Assembly: GCA_913049535.1 (NCBI GenBank)
Contig: CAJWYF010000015.1
Span: 1 to 36,475, forward strand
Direction: 5' to 3'
Source: an uncultured Synechococcus sp.
GTDB lineage: Bacteria > Cyanobacteriota > Cyanobacteriia > PCC-6307 > Cyanobiaceae
Length of the DNA stretch: 36,475 bases
In this document: positions 28,824 to 36,475 of the stretch, piece after piece
Numbering within the stretch: position 1 is the stretch's first letter
Layout: every line of letters begins with the position of its first letter
The notes under the pieces: generated by a model
Told to the model about the DNA's origin: nothing
Seen by the model: only the letters and a program-made list of their open reading frames with translations
Databases searched by the model: none
Made by a program: the position numbers and the translations under genes

Positions 28824-29636
28824 GTGACGGAATCTGTGTCTGCTTCCCCTGCGCTGCTTGAAGTCCAGGACCTGAGAGCGTCTGTCGCTGATCAGGAAAT
28901 CCTTTGCGGCGTCAGCCTGACGGTGCGTGCCGGTGAGATCCACGCGGTGATGGGACGCAACGGCAGCGGCAAGAGCACCCTCTCCAAGCTGATCGCTGGG
29001 CACCCCAGCTACACCGTCACCAGCGGCAGCATCCGCTTCAACGGCGTGGATGTCGAGGAGATGAGCCCTGAGGAGCGCTCCCGCGCTGGTCTCTTCCTGG
29101 GCTTCCAGTACCCCGTCGAGATTCCGGGCGTCAGCAACCTCGAATTCCTGCGGGTGTCCACCAATGCGCGACGCCAGGCCCAGGGCCTCGAGGAGCTCGA
29201 CACCTTCAGCTTCGAAGACCACCTGCAGCAGCGCCTGGAGCTGGTGCAGATGGATCCGTCCTTCCTGGAGCGCAGCCTCAATGAAGGCTTCTCCGGCGGT
29301 GAGAAAAAGCGCAACGAGATCCTGCAGATGGCCCTGCTGGAGCCGGTGGTGGCGATCCTTGATGAAACCGATTCCGGCCTGGATATCGATGCGCTGCGCA
29401 TCGTTGCTGAAGGCGTTAACCACTTGGCCGGGCCCAGCAATGCCACGCTGCTGATCACCCACTACCAGCGGCTGCTCGATGCCATCACCCCCCAGTTCGT
29501 GCATGTGATGGCCCACGGCCGCATCCTGCGCACCGGTGGTCCCGAGCTGGCCCATGAGCTGGAGCGGCGCGGTTACGACTGGGTGGATGAAGCCGCTGGC
29601 ATCAGCTCACGCCAGTCGGCGGAGGTGGGTGCGTGA
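28824..29636 (+). CDS. sufC: SufC, ABC-type ATPase of the Suf complex
   Basis: Soluble ATPase that drives conformational change of the SufBCD scaffold. The 270-residue protein has Walker [10 protein letters not shown] (K50), the SufC-type signature [19 protein letters not shown] and Walker [12 protein letters not shown]. The GTG at 28824 has no strong ribosome-binding site. A second in-frame GTG four codons on is an alternative. Its stop overlaps the sufD start (GTGA at 29633). Confidence 0.97.
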   Translation: MTESVSASPALLEVQDLRASVADQEILCGVSLTVRAGEIHAVMGRNGSGKSTLSKLIAGHPSYTVTSGSIRFNGVDVEEMSPEERSRAGLFLGFQYPVEIPGVSNLEFLRVSTNARRQAQGLEELDTFSFEDHLQQRLELVQMDPSFLERSLNEGFSGGEKKRNEILQMALLEPVVAILDETDSGLDIDALRIVAEGVNHLAGPSNATLLITHYQRLLDAITPQFVHVMAHGRILRTGGPELAHELERRGYDWVDEAAGISSRQSAEVGA

Positions 29637-30817
29637 CCACAGCAGTGCTGCAGCGCGGCAGCTGGGTGGAAGGCCTGCTGGCGGCTCATCCCACAGCACC
29701 AGAGAGCAGCCGCCGGCAGCTCCTGGAGCAGGGACTGCCCGCGGCTCGTGAGGAGACCTGGCGTTTCACCGACCTGGCACCTTTACTGGCGCTCGATCCA
29801 GCGCGGCTGCAACCGCGTGCTGGCGCTGATGGCAACCCAAACGCAGCAACAGATGCTGCTGTGGTGCGACTGCAGCTCGACGGCCGCGGCACCGGTTTGC
29901 AGCCCGCTGCAGCGTCTGCTCCCCTGCCGCAGGGGCTCAAGCTTGAGCCGACGCCCCTGCCCCTGCCTGATGCGGCGCTGCTGAGCGCCCGTCTCCATGG
30001 GCTGACCAGTGGCCCCAGCCTGCAGCTGTCTTTGGCTGCCAACGCCCGGCTACAGCTTGAGCTCTGGCTTGAGCCTGCAGGCGCTGATGCCCTGCTGGCG
30101 CCGCGCCTGCTGCTCAATCTGGGTGAAGGCGCCCAGCTGCAGCTTGCGGTGCATTTGCGCTGCAACGGCAGCAGCCTGGCCCTGCCTTGGGTTGAGGCCC
30201 AGCTGGCCCCCGGCGCTGAACTGACGGAAGCCTGGCTGTTTCAAGGCGACGCCACCGATGTGCTGCTGAGTGGCTGCAGCGTGCAGCAGGCCCCCGGCAG
30301 TCGCTACAGCCGCAGCGCTGTGGTCAAGGGTTGGGCCCTGGCGCGCCAGGAGCCCCAGGTGGTCCAGTCCAAGGGCGCCGCCCACACGCAACTGCGGGAT
30401 CTGGCCATCACCACGGATCAGGCCGTGCACGACCTGCACAGTCGCGTGCGCTTTGAGGGTCCGGAGGGGACGCTGGATCAATTGCAGAAAGCCCTGGTTG
30501 ATGGCCAGGCCCACAGCATTTTCAACGGCAGCGTGCAGGTGCCCCAGCTGGCGCAGCGCACCGACGCCGCCCAGCTCAGCCGTCATCTGCTGCTCAGTGA
30601 GCGCGCCAAGGTCGACACCAAGCCAGAGCTGGAAATCGTGGCTGATGACGTGCGCTGCACCCATGGCGCCACCGTCAGCAGCCTCTCCGATGAGGAGCTG
30701 TTCTATCTGCGCAGCCGCGGCATTGATCGGCTCACCGGCGCTGAGCTGCTGCGTCGCGGCTTCTGCGCTGAGATTCTGCGCGAGCTGCCGCCGCTGCTGG
30801 CCCAGGAGGTGGCATGA
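29633..30817 (+). CDS. sufD: SufD, Fe-S cluster assembly protein
   Basis: Partner of SufB in the SufBC2D scaffold complex. The 394-residue protein is low in similarity at the N-terminus ([17 protein letters not shown]) but clear at the C-terminus: [40 protein letters not shown] and [20 protein letters not shown]. The GTG start overlaps the sufC stop and its own stop overlaps the sufS ATG, showing tight coupling. The N-terminal half is unusually rich in Leu, Ala and Gln. Confidence 0.95.
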   Translation: MTTAVLQRGSWVEGLLAAHPTAPESSRRQLLEQGLPAAREETWRFTDLAPLLALDPARLQPRAGADGNPNAATDAAVVRLQLDGRGTGLQPAAASAPLPQGLKLEPTPLPLPDAALLSARLHGLTSGPSLQLSLAANARLQLELWLEPAGADALLAPRLLLNLGEGAQLQLAVHLRCNGSSLALPWVEAQLAPGAELTEAWLFQGDATDVLLSGCSVQQAPGSRYSRSAVVKGWALARQEPQVVQSKGAAHTQLRDLAITTDQAVHDLHSRVRFEGPEGTLDQLQKALVDGQAHSIFNGSVQVPQLAQRTDAAQLSRHLLLSERAKVDTKPELEIVADDVRCTHGATVSSLSDEELFYLRSRGIDRLTGAELLRRGFCAEILRELPPLLAQEVA

Positions 30818-32073
30818 GCAGCGCCACCCTCGCGCCGGATCTGGCCAGCCAGTACCGCCCGGACTTTCCAGTCCTCGATCAGCAGGTGCAGGGGCGGCCG
30901 CTGATCTATCTCGATTACGCCGCCACCAGCCAGAAGCCGGTGCAGGTGCTCGAAGCTCTCGATCATTACTACCGCTGCGATAACGCCAACGTGCACCGCG
31001 GCGCCCACAGCCTCAGCGCCAGGGCCACCGATGCCTTTGAGGCTGCCCGCACCGCCACGGCGGCCTTTGTCGGCTCCAGCGATGCGGCCGAGATCGTCTT
31101 CACCCGCAACGCCACAGAAGCCATCAATCTGGTGGCCTTCACCTGGGCTCTTGATCAGCTGCGCCCCGGCGATGAGATCCTCACCACGGTGATGGAGCAC
31201 CACAGCAACCTGGTGCCCTGGCAGCTGGTGGCGGCCCGTACCGGTGCCGTGCTGCGCCATGTCGGCATCACGGCCACTGGTCAGCTGGACCTGGATGACC
31301 TGCGCTCCCAGCTCAGTTCACGCACGCGCCTGGTGACGCTGGTGCATGTGAGCAACACCCTCGGCTGCCTCAATCCCATTGCCGAGGTGGTGGAGCTGGC
31401 CCATCGCTGCGGCGCCCGCGTGCTGGTGGATGCCTGCCAGAGCCTGCCCCACCTGCCGGTCCACGTGGAAAGCCTTGGTTGTGACTGGCTCGTGGGCTCA
31501 AGTCACAAGCTCTGTGGTCCCACCGGCATGGGCTTCCTTTGGGGACGCCGTGAACTGCTGGAGCAGGCGCCGCCCTTCCTCGGCGGCGGCGAAATGATCG
31601 ATGAGGTCTTCCTTGAGCGCAGCACCTGGGCCGCTCTGCCCCATAAGTTCGAAGCCGGCACCCCAGCGATCGGCGAGGCCATCGGCATGGGCGCCGCCAT
31701 TCAGTATCTGCAACGGGTGGGTCTCGACGCCATCCACCGCTGGGAGCAGCAGCTGACGGCCCACCTCTGGGAGCGGCTCTCGGCGATCGATGGCATCCGC
31801 CTGTTGGGCCCCACGCCGCAGCAGCAACCCGATCGAGCCGCCTTGGCAGCGTTTGTGCTCGAGGGGCTTCACGCCAACGATGTTGCTGCCCTGTTGGATG
31901 CCTATGGCATCTGCATCCGCAGCGGTCACCACTGCACCCAGCCATTGCATCGCCTGTTGGGCCTCAGTGGTTCAGCCCGAGCCAGCCTCGCCTTCACCAC
32001 CACCACCGCTGAGATTGACGCCTTCTGCGATGAGTTGGCCTCCTCAGCAGCCTTCCTGCGTGAGCACGCCTGA
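30814..32073 (+). CDS. sufS: SufS, cysteine desulfurase
   Basis: PLP enzyme that removes sulfur from cysteine for Fe-S assembly. The 419-residue protein has the PLP lysine K232 in GSSHKLCGPTG and the catalytic Cys C374 in SGHHCTQPLHR, where many relatives have HHCAQP. Other landmarks are TRNATEAINLVAF and GGGEMIDEV, both typical of group II desulfurases. It starts within the sufD stop (ATGA at 30814), and its last 14 bases overlap the following DUF1543 gene. No SufE partner gene is present in the window. Confidence 0.97.
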   Translation: MSSATLAPDLASQYRPDFPVLDQQVQGRPLIYLDYAATSQKPVQVLEALDHYYRCDNANVHRGAHSLSARATDAFEAARTATAAFVGSSDAAEIVFTRNATEAINLVAFTWALDQLRPGDEILTTVMEHHSNLVPWQLVAARTGAVLRHVGITATGQLDLDDLRSQLSSRTRLVTLVHVSNTLGCLNPIAEVVELAHRCGARVLVDACQSLPHLPVHVESLGCDWLVGSSHKLCGPTGMGFLWGRRELLEQAPPFLGGGEMIDEVFLERSTWAALPHKFEAGTPAIGEAIGMGAAIQYLQRVGLDAIHRWEQQLTAHLWERLSAIDGIRLLGPTPQQQPDRAALAAFVLEGLHANDVAALLDAYGICIRSGHHCTQPLHRLLGLSGSARASLAFTTTTAEIDAFCDELASSAAFLREHA

Positions 32074-32593
32074 AGCGCCCCGCCTGTTCCTGGTGGTGCT
32101 GGGAGGTCGCATCGATGGCTGCCATGTGGAGCTCCATGACGTGCGCTTTGTCGTCGGGGCGGACATCGAGGTCACCATCCCTGAGTTGCGGCGCCAGTGG
32201 ATCGGCCGCCGGCGCGGTTTGCACCTCGACAGCTGGATGGAGGTGCGCTGCATCGATGGCTTTGCCATCGAACTCAAGCCCGAGCCCAGCGTTGCAGCGG
32301 AGCAGCTCTGGTTTGTGAACATGGGCGGCTACGACCCGGCTGAGCTCCTCGAGCTCCACCAGATCGGCCTGGTGGTGGCTCCCAGTGCCGCTTCAGCCAA
32401 GGCTCGGGCGCGGCAGCGTCTGCTGCCCTCGGCCCAGCAGCGTCACAAGGACGATCTGCATGCCGTGGATGACTGTTTGGCTCTCGATCTGCTGCAGGGC
32501 TGGCACGTGCACCTGAAGCCGGACCCTTCAGGGGCGAGCCAGCCCCAGGTGCCCGACTGGTGGGGCTACCGGCGCATCGATCAGCGCCGCTGA
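32060..32593 (+). CDS. DUF1543 protein with two tandem domain copies
   Basis: A 177-residue protein starting at the GTG at 32060, inside the 3' end of sufS. The first half (LFLVVLGGRIDGCHVELHDV, later QWIGRRRGLHLDSWMEV) matches the DUF1543 pattern. The second half (LWFVNMGGYDPAELLELHQI, then DDLHAVDDCLALDLL) looks like a diverged second copy, with the paired FV-x-x-GG and the H/D segment in the same order. The function is unknown. The 14-base overlap with sufS argues for translational coupling and possibly a role in sulfur or Fe-S handling. Its 3' end overlaps the convergent symporter by 13 bases. Confidence 0.8.
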   Translation: MSTPEAPRLFLVVLGGRIDGCHVELHDVRFVVGADIEVTIPELRRQWIGRRRGLHLDSWMEVRCIDGFAIELKPEPSVAAEQLWFVNMGGYDPAELLELHQIGLVVAPSAASAKARARQRLLPSAQQRHKDDLHAVDDCLALDLLQGWHVHLKPDPSGASQPQVPDWWGYRRIDQRR

Positions 32594-33996
32594 GGCTGGC
32601 GGCCCAGCTGCAGTCCGAACACCATCGCCAGCAGGGTCAGCACCAGGGCCACCACGCTGAAGCGCGGCAAGCCCCAGCTGATGATCAGCAGCGGTGCCAG
32701 GGCGGTCACCAGGCCTCCCCCCAGAAAGGGCTCGAAGACCAGCTGCTTGAAGGAGAACGCCTCCATGACGCGGCTGCGGCCAAAGGGATCGGCCATCCGC
32801 AGCAGCAGCAGGCCCGTGGCGGTCACCCCGGTGCCCTGGCCGAAATCAGCGATGGCGCGCTCGAACCAGTGGTCGCGGAAGATGCGCGGCGCCAGCAGGA
32901 AAAAAGCCGCCACATTCCAGCTCAGGCCGGCGATCGCCAGGGCGATGAACGGCACCCAGTTCTCCTCGAGCAGGGGCAGGTTGAGGCTGGCCATGGCCGC
33001 GGTGATCAGGAGGTCCATGGCCAGGGAGCCGATGCTGGCCTGCGCCGCTGCCGATGCCAGCTGGTTCTGGCGGCTGCGCTGCAGCGCAAGTTGCACCAGC
33101 AGGCCCCCGACCATGGCCAGGGGAAAGACGGGGATCGCGTTCAGCAACTTGGCGGTTTCCGCCCCGCCCAGGCTGCCGCCAACGCCGGTGATGGCGGCCT
33201 TGAGCAGGATGCCGACGCCCACGGCTCCGCCGGCGAGGGCCGCATTGACGGTCAACGCATCAATCGTCCTGGAGCCGGCATCGTTCGGGTTGCTGGTGCC
33301 CGCTGCCGCCTCCATGGCCAGGCGCTCCCCGGCTGAGAAGGGATCGTCCTGGGCCATCTGCTGCAGCAGCTCAGCGCTGCGGCTGCGCTCAGGGCTGCTG
33401 TCGTCCTGTTGACCGAGCCAGCGGCGACGGCGGCCGATCACCACCAAGGTGCTGCCGAGCACCACCGCGGTGAGCACGCCGACGGTGGCCATGGCCAGGC
33501 CGAGGGTTTCGCCAGCCGGCAGGCCCAGCTCGCGGAAGGTGGCGCCCATGCCGGCGGCGGTGCCGTGGCCGCCTTCAAAGCCCACTTCGATCAGCGCGGC
33601 CATCAGGGGATTGGTGCCCAGCAGCGGTTGCAGCACCGCCAGCACCAGCAGACCACCCACCAGGTATTGCCCGAAGCCCAGCACCATGCCGAAGGCGGTC
33701 TGGCCAGCGGCGCGCTGCCAAATCACCCTCGGGCTCGGCAGCCGCTGTCCCAGAAACAAGGTGGCGAACACCAGCGAGATCAGCACCCCAGGGGTCTGAC
33801 TCCAGACCTTGTAGACCTGATCAGGAAAGATCGACACCGGTCCGTAGGGACCGATCAGCAGTCCCAGCAAACCGGCCACCAGGGCTTCTGGGATACCCAG
33901 AGCCCTGAGCCATCGCAATCGCTGCCTCAGGGCCATGCCCAGCAGCAACAGCAGGCTCAGGCCTGCAAAGGCCACCAGCACATCGAACAGCTTCAT
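32581..33996 (-). CDS. gltS: sodium/glutamate symporter (GltS/ESS family)
   Basis: A 471-residue membrane protein with about ten to thirteen hydrophobic helices in two halves. GGHGTAAGMGATFRELG in the first half and DFGQGTGVTATGLLLLRMAD in the second are the paired re-entrant-loop signatures of the family, which imports glutamate with Na+. The central ~100 residues are a charged cytoplasmic loop (RRRRWLGQQDDSSPERSRSA). I start at the ATG at 33996 (MKLFDVLVAFAG) rather than 34032, because the family begins at this helix. Substrate is inferred from family only. Confidence 0.88.
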   Translation of the reverse strand: MKLFDVLVAFAGLSLLLLLGMALRQRLRWLRALGIPEALVAGLLGLLIGPYGPVSIFPDQVYKVWSQTPGVLISLVFATLFLGQRLPSPRVIWQRAAGQTAFGMVLGFGQYLVGGLLVLAVLQPLLGTNPLMAALIEVGFEGGHGTAAGMGATFRELGLPAGETLGLAMATVGVLTAVVLGSTLVVIGRRRRWLGQQDDSSPERSRSAELLQQMAQDDPFSAGERLAMEAAAGTSNPNDAGSRTIDALTVNAALAGGAVGVGILLKAAITGVGGSLGGAETAKLLNAIPVFPLAMVGGLLVQLALQRSRQNQLASAAAQASIGSLAMDLLITAAMASLNLPLLEENWVPFIALAIAGLSWNVAAFFLLAPRIFRDHWFERAIADFGQGTGVTATGLLLLRMADPFGRSRVMEAFSFKQLVFEPFLGGGLVTALAPLLIISWGLPRFSVVALVLTLLAMVFGLQLGRQPQRR

Positions 33997-34082
33997 CAGC
34001 GCATGCCTGTTGCGGGCAGGTTGCCACCCCACCGGCCTGGCGGCCGGGCCAGGGAGGATGGAGCTCTGCTTGCCGCTGCCCG

Positions 34083-35189
34083 ATGAGGATTGATGGAGAG
34101 GCCTGGCGCACCATCGGCCTGGCTGCCGATGGCGGCTCGGTGTGGGTGATTGATCAGACCCAGCTGCCCCATCGCCTGGAGACCCGCACCCTGAGCAGTT
34201 GCGAGCAGGCGGCTGATGCCATCAGCACGATGGTGGTTCGCGGTGCTCCATTGATTGGTGTCACCGGGGCCTATGGCCTCATGCTGGCTCTGCAGCAGGA
34301 CCCTGGGGATGGGGCACTGGAGGCGGCCCATGCCCGGCTTCTGGGCACCCGCCCCACAGCGGTGAATCTGCAGTGGGCGCTCAACCGCGTGCGCGACCTG
34401 GTGCGTCCACTGCCGCCCCCGCAGCGGGCCGCCGCCGCGCAGCAGGAAGCCGGCCGCATCGCTGATGAGGATGTGGCCATGTGCGATGCCATCGGGGAGC
34501 ACGGCCTGGGCCTGTTTCAACAGCTGGCTTCCGCCAGGTCGCCCGAGCGACAAGCGGAACCCTTCAACGTGTTGACCCACTGCAATGCCGGCTGGCTGGC
34601 GACGGTGGACTGGGGCACCGCCCTAGCACCGATCTACAAAGCCCACCGCGCCGGGTTGAACATTCATGTCTGGGTCGATGAAACCCGCCCCCGCAACCAA
34701 GGGGCGAGCCTGACGGCCTATGAGCTGGGTTGTGAGGGGGTGCCCCACACCGTGATTGTCGACAACGCCGGTGGTCATTTGATGCAGCACGGCCAGGTCG
34801 ATGCGGTGATCGTCGGCAGCGATCGCACCACCGCCCGCGGTGATGTGTGCAACAAGATCGGCACCTATCTCAAAGCCCTTGCCGCCCACGACAACGGCAT
34901 CCCCTTCTATGTGGCGCTACCGGCTTCCACCATTGACTGGAGCCTGGGTGATGGGGTGGCTGAGGTGCCGATTGAGGCCCGCTCCCCCCACGAGGTCAGC
35001 CACATCACCGGGCGCGGTGAAGGCCGCAGTGAATTGCTGGCCGTGCAGCTGATTCCCGATGGCAGTGCGACCTTCAACCCGGCCTTTGATGTGACCCCGG
35101 CGCGGTTGGTGAGCGCTCTGATCACCGAGAAGGGCGTTTCGACGGCCAGCGAAGCGGGTCTGCGGGGGTTGTATGGAGCCCTGGACTGA
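34083..35189 (+). CDS. mtnA: S-methyl-5-thioribose-1-phosphate isomerase
   Basis: Converts methylthioribose-1-phosphate to methylthioribulose-1-phosphate. Enzymes of this family can also act on 5-deoxyribose-1-phosphate. The 368-residue protein has MVVRGAPLIGVTGAYGL, HCNAGWLA with the catalytic Cys C167, VDNAGGHLM, and VGSDRTTARGDVCNKIGTYL with the catalytic Asp D247. It starts with ATG at 34083, 86 bases from the divergent symporter, and its last 17 bases overlap the following gene. The usual later methionine-salvage genes (mtnB, mtnC, mtnD) are not here. A FucA-like aldolase is instead. Confidence 0.95.
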   Translation: MRIDGEAWRTIGLAADGGSVWVIDQTQLPHRLETRTLSSCEQAADAISTMVVRGAPLIGVTGAYGLMLALQQDPGDGALEAAHARLLGTRPTAVNLQWALNRVRDLVRPLPPPQRAAAAQQEAGRIADEDVAMCDAIGEHGLGLFQQLASARSPERQAEPFNVLTHCNAGWLATVDWGTALAPIYKAHRAGLNIHVWVDETRPRNQGASLTAYELGCEGVPHTVIVDNAGGHLMQHGQVDAVIVGSDRTTARGDVCNKIGTYLKALAAHDNGIPFYVALPASTIDWSLGDGVAEVPIEARSPHEVSHITGRGEGRSELLAVQLIPDGSATFNPAFDVTPARLVSALITEKGVSTASEAGLRGLYGALD

Positions 35190-35649
35190 GGCCGATGCGG
35201 TGCTGAGTGGTTGCGGCCGCTACCGCTATGGGCTCTGGCGCCGCTGGCCCTCAGGCCGCGGCGAGCTGCTGGTGGTGGGCCTCAACCCCAGCCGCGCCGA
35301 TGCCCGCATCGATGACCCCACCCTGCGCCGCTGCATCGGCTTTGCCCAGCGCTGGGGTTTTTCAGGCTTGAGGCTCGCCAATCTCTTTGCTTGGCGCAGC
35401 CGGGATCCGGCCCAGCTCAGACGGGTACGGGATCCGATCGGGCCTGAGAACGACCGCTGGTTGCAGACCTTGGCCGAGGGGGTGGACCAGATCGTGGCCG
35501 CCTGGGGCAATGCCGGTCAGGCCTTCGCGCGATCTGAGCAGGTGCGCCGGCAGCTCAGCCCATGGCACTGCCTTGGCCTCAGCCGTCAAGGAGCACCCCT
35601 GCATCCTCTTTACCTGCCCCGCGATCGCCGCTTGCAGCCGTGGTGCTAG
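35173..35649 (+). CDS. DUF1643 protein
   Basis: A 158-residue protein with the DUF1643 pattern: RYRYGLWRRWP, LLVVGLNPSRADARIDDPTL, RRCIGFAQRWGFSGLRLANL and FAWRSRDP. The GLNPS segment resembles part of a uracil-DNA-glycosylase-like fold, but no function is established to my knowledge. The ATG at 35173 has a GGGGG run four bases upstream and overlaps mtnA by 17 bases, so it is translated from the same message. It sits 25 bases before the aldolase gene. Confidence 0.85.
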   Translation: MEPWTEADAVLSGCGRYRYGLWRRWPSGRGELLVVGLNPSRADARIDDPTLRRCIGFAQRWGFSGLRLANLFAWRSRDPAQLRRVRDPIGPENDRWLQTLAEGVDQIVAAWGNAGQAFARSEQVRRQLSPWHCLGLSRQGAPLHPLYLPRDRRLQPWC

Positions 35650-35674
35650 CCATGGGCTGATTGCAGGCGATGCC

Positions 35675-36337
35675 ATGGAGCTGCAACAGCAGCGCGAGCA
35701 GCTGGTGGCCACAGCCCGGCGCATGAATGCCAGCGGCATCAACCAGGGCACCAGCGGCAATCTCTCTGTGCGCATCCCCGGGGGGCTGCTGATCACCCCC
35801 AGCTCGCTGCCGTATGAGCAGATGGGCCCCACCGATCCGGTGGCGATTGCTTTGGATGGCTCACCCCTGCAGCAAGGGCAGCAGCGCCGCCCCTCATCGG
35901 AGTGGCGCTTGCATGCAGATCTGTTGCGTCAGCGGCCCGAGGCAGGAGCGGTGGTCCATTGCCATTCGGTCCATGCCACGGCGCTGGCTTGCCATGGGCT
36001 CGAGATCCCGAGCTTTCACTACATGGTGGTGGTCGCCGGTGGCGCCACGGTGCGCTGCGCTCCCTATGCAACCTTCGGGACCCAGGAGCTCTCGGATTTG
36101 GCCCTTGCTGCACTGCAGCAGCGGCAGGCTTGCCTGATGGCTCACCACGGTCAGGTGGCGTTGGGCGCTGATCTTGATCAGGCCTTGGCGCTGGCGATCG
36201 AGGTGGAAACCCTGGCGCGGATGTATCTGCAGGCCCGTGTGCTGGGGGAACCCGCTCTGTTGACAGACGCTCAGATCGCAGCTGTGGAGCGGCAGTTCGC
36301 TGGTTTGCACTACGGCCAGGCGGAACCGGACGCCTGA
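35675..36337 (+). CDS. class II aldolase, FucA-like
   Basis: A 220-residue zinc aldolase of the L-fuculose-phosphate aldolase/AraD family. The zinc His are H95 and H97 in VVHCHSVHATALA, with a third in AHHGQVALG (157 or 158). The acid/base Glu is likely E76 in SSEWRLH. The stretch YATFGTQELSDLALAAL closely resembles FucA. I chose the ATG at 35675 because it matches the family N-terminus. Adjacency to mtnA suggests it cleaves methylthioribulose-1-phosphate or 5-deoxyribulose-1-phosphate to DHAP and an aldehyde, as reported for the DHAP shunt in other bacteria. MtnB-type dehydratase function is possible but less likely given the FucA-like motifs. Confidence 0.88.
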   Translation: MELQQQREQLVATARRMNASGINQGTSGNLSVRIPGGLLITPSSLPYEQMGPTDPVAIALDGSPLQQGQQRRPSSEWRLHADLLRQRPEAGAVVHCHSVHATALACHGLEIPSFHYMVVVAGGATVRCAPYATFGTQELSDLALAALQQRQACLMAHHGQVALGADLDQALALAIEVETLARMYLQARVLGEPALLTDAQIAAVERQFAGLHYGQAEPDA

Positions 36338-36428
36338 GACTCCTTAGAAGAGGGATACATTCCGCAATCTTCCGTTACGATGTTGCGGACGGTTAACCGT
36401 CATTTTTTCCCGATTCCTCACGGACTCA
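36338..36428 (+). promoter_or_regulatory. psbA upstream region and 5' leader
   Basis: A 91-base region between the aldolase and psbA. TACGAT at 36376-36381 is a plausible -10 box. No good -35 at standard spacing was seen. GATACATT (36354-36361) and GTTACGAT (36374-36381) each differ by one base from the HLR1 half-site consensus for the response regulator RpaB, but are 20 rather than 10 bases apart. A T-rich stretch follows the palindrome at 36388-36401. Confidence 0.55.
36388..36401. repeat. 14-bp perfect palindrome in the psbA leader
   Basis: GACGGTTAACCGTC is its own reverse complement. As RNA it makes a 5-bp stem with a TTAA loop, followed by six T's at 36403-36408. It lies just downstream of the putative -10 box and 27 bases before the psbA ATG, so it could be an operator, an attenuator-like hairpin, or a leader stem influencing translation or stability. 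Confidence 0.6.
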
Positions 36429-36475
36429 TGCAAACCACCCTTCAGCAGCGCTCCGGCGCTTCTGCGTGGCAGCAG
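36429..36475 (+). CDS. psbA: photosystem II D1 protein, 5' end (partial)
   Basis: Fifteen complete codons and two bases of a sixteenth, beginning MQTTLQQRSGASAW, match the N-terminus of cyanobacterial D1 proteins (usually MTTTLQQR...). D1 is the rapidly turned-over core subunit that binds the primary photochemistry cofactors. The reading frame runs off the window edge. Which isoform (low-light or high-light D1) cannot be determined from these residues. Confidence 0.85.

Noticed and set aside
36388-36408. The psbA-leader palindrome plus T-run as the terminator of the aldolase operon
   Set aside because: The stem is only five base pairs with an AT loop, and it lies downstream of the likely psbA -10 box. 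It would block psbA itself. A leader or operator role fits better.

Overview
The window looks like a chromosomal segment from a GC-rich alpha-cyanobacterium of the Synechococcus/Cyanobium group. The evidence is a rod-core phycobilisome linker beside a CpcS/CpeS-type bilin lyase, the catalytic chain of ferredoxin-thioredoxin reductase, a cyanobacterial SufR with sufBCDS, and the first codons of psbA at the right edge. Coding density is very high, with many start/stop overlaps. I saw no rRNA, tRNA, CRISPR array or insertion sequence. The palindrome GCGATCGC (HIP1, typical of cyanobacteria) occurs at least eight times by eye.

Layout, left to right. Positions 1-24 hold the last codons of an unidentified gene, followed by a strong terminator (37-62). 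Positions 63-353 form a gene-poor stretch holding a 30-codon hydrophobic reading frame and three successive hairpins that end in a terminator. On the minus strand follows a RarA/MgsA clamp-loader-like ATPase fused to a C-terminal methyltransferase-like region. Divergent to it is an RND efflux operon with two different lipoprotein adaptors, one permease and a small membrane protein (2600-8435). Next, leftward, come phosphoglucomutase and a voltage-gated-type K+ channel with a zinc ribbon, then two small exported Cys-containing proteins and a SulP anion transporter. Rightward follow a GT4 glycosyltransferase and dihydroorotase (pyrC).

A large leftward block (15851-22197) follows: a DUF4912 protein, a 65-residue membrane protein, a phospholipase-D-family lipoprotein, and a 1172-residue protein of lower GC. 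That last protein has a cupredoxin-like N-terminus, an M10-like metallopeptidase domain, a second copy of the peptidase domain that has lost every zinc ligand, and cohesin/dockerin-like modules at the C-terminus. Then come the phycobilisome genes cpcS-cpcG (leftward) and an EamA transporter.

The Fe-S region (24653-32593) has fba (class I aldolase)-sufR-hypothetical leftward, and ftrC-sufB-sufC-sufD-sufS-DUF1543 rightward as a tightly packed operon. A GltS-type symporter (minus) and an mtnA-DUF1643-FucA-like aldolase operon (plus) follow. The latter looks like a compact salvage or disposal route for 5-methylthioribose or 5-deoxyribose phosphates. The window ends in the psbA leader, which carries a perfect 14-bp palindrome between the putative promoter and the start codon.

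Most promising for novelty: the metallopeptidase with an internal pseudo-peptidase copy, the mtnA/aldolase operon, the structured small transcription unit at 63-354, the DUF1543 gene coupled to sufS, and the RarA-methyltransferase-like fusion. All functional statements rest on motif recognition by eye. No database search was run.
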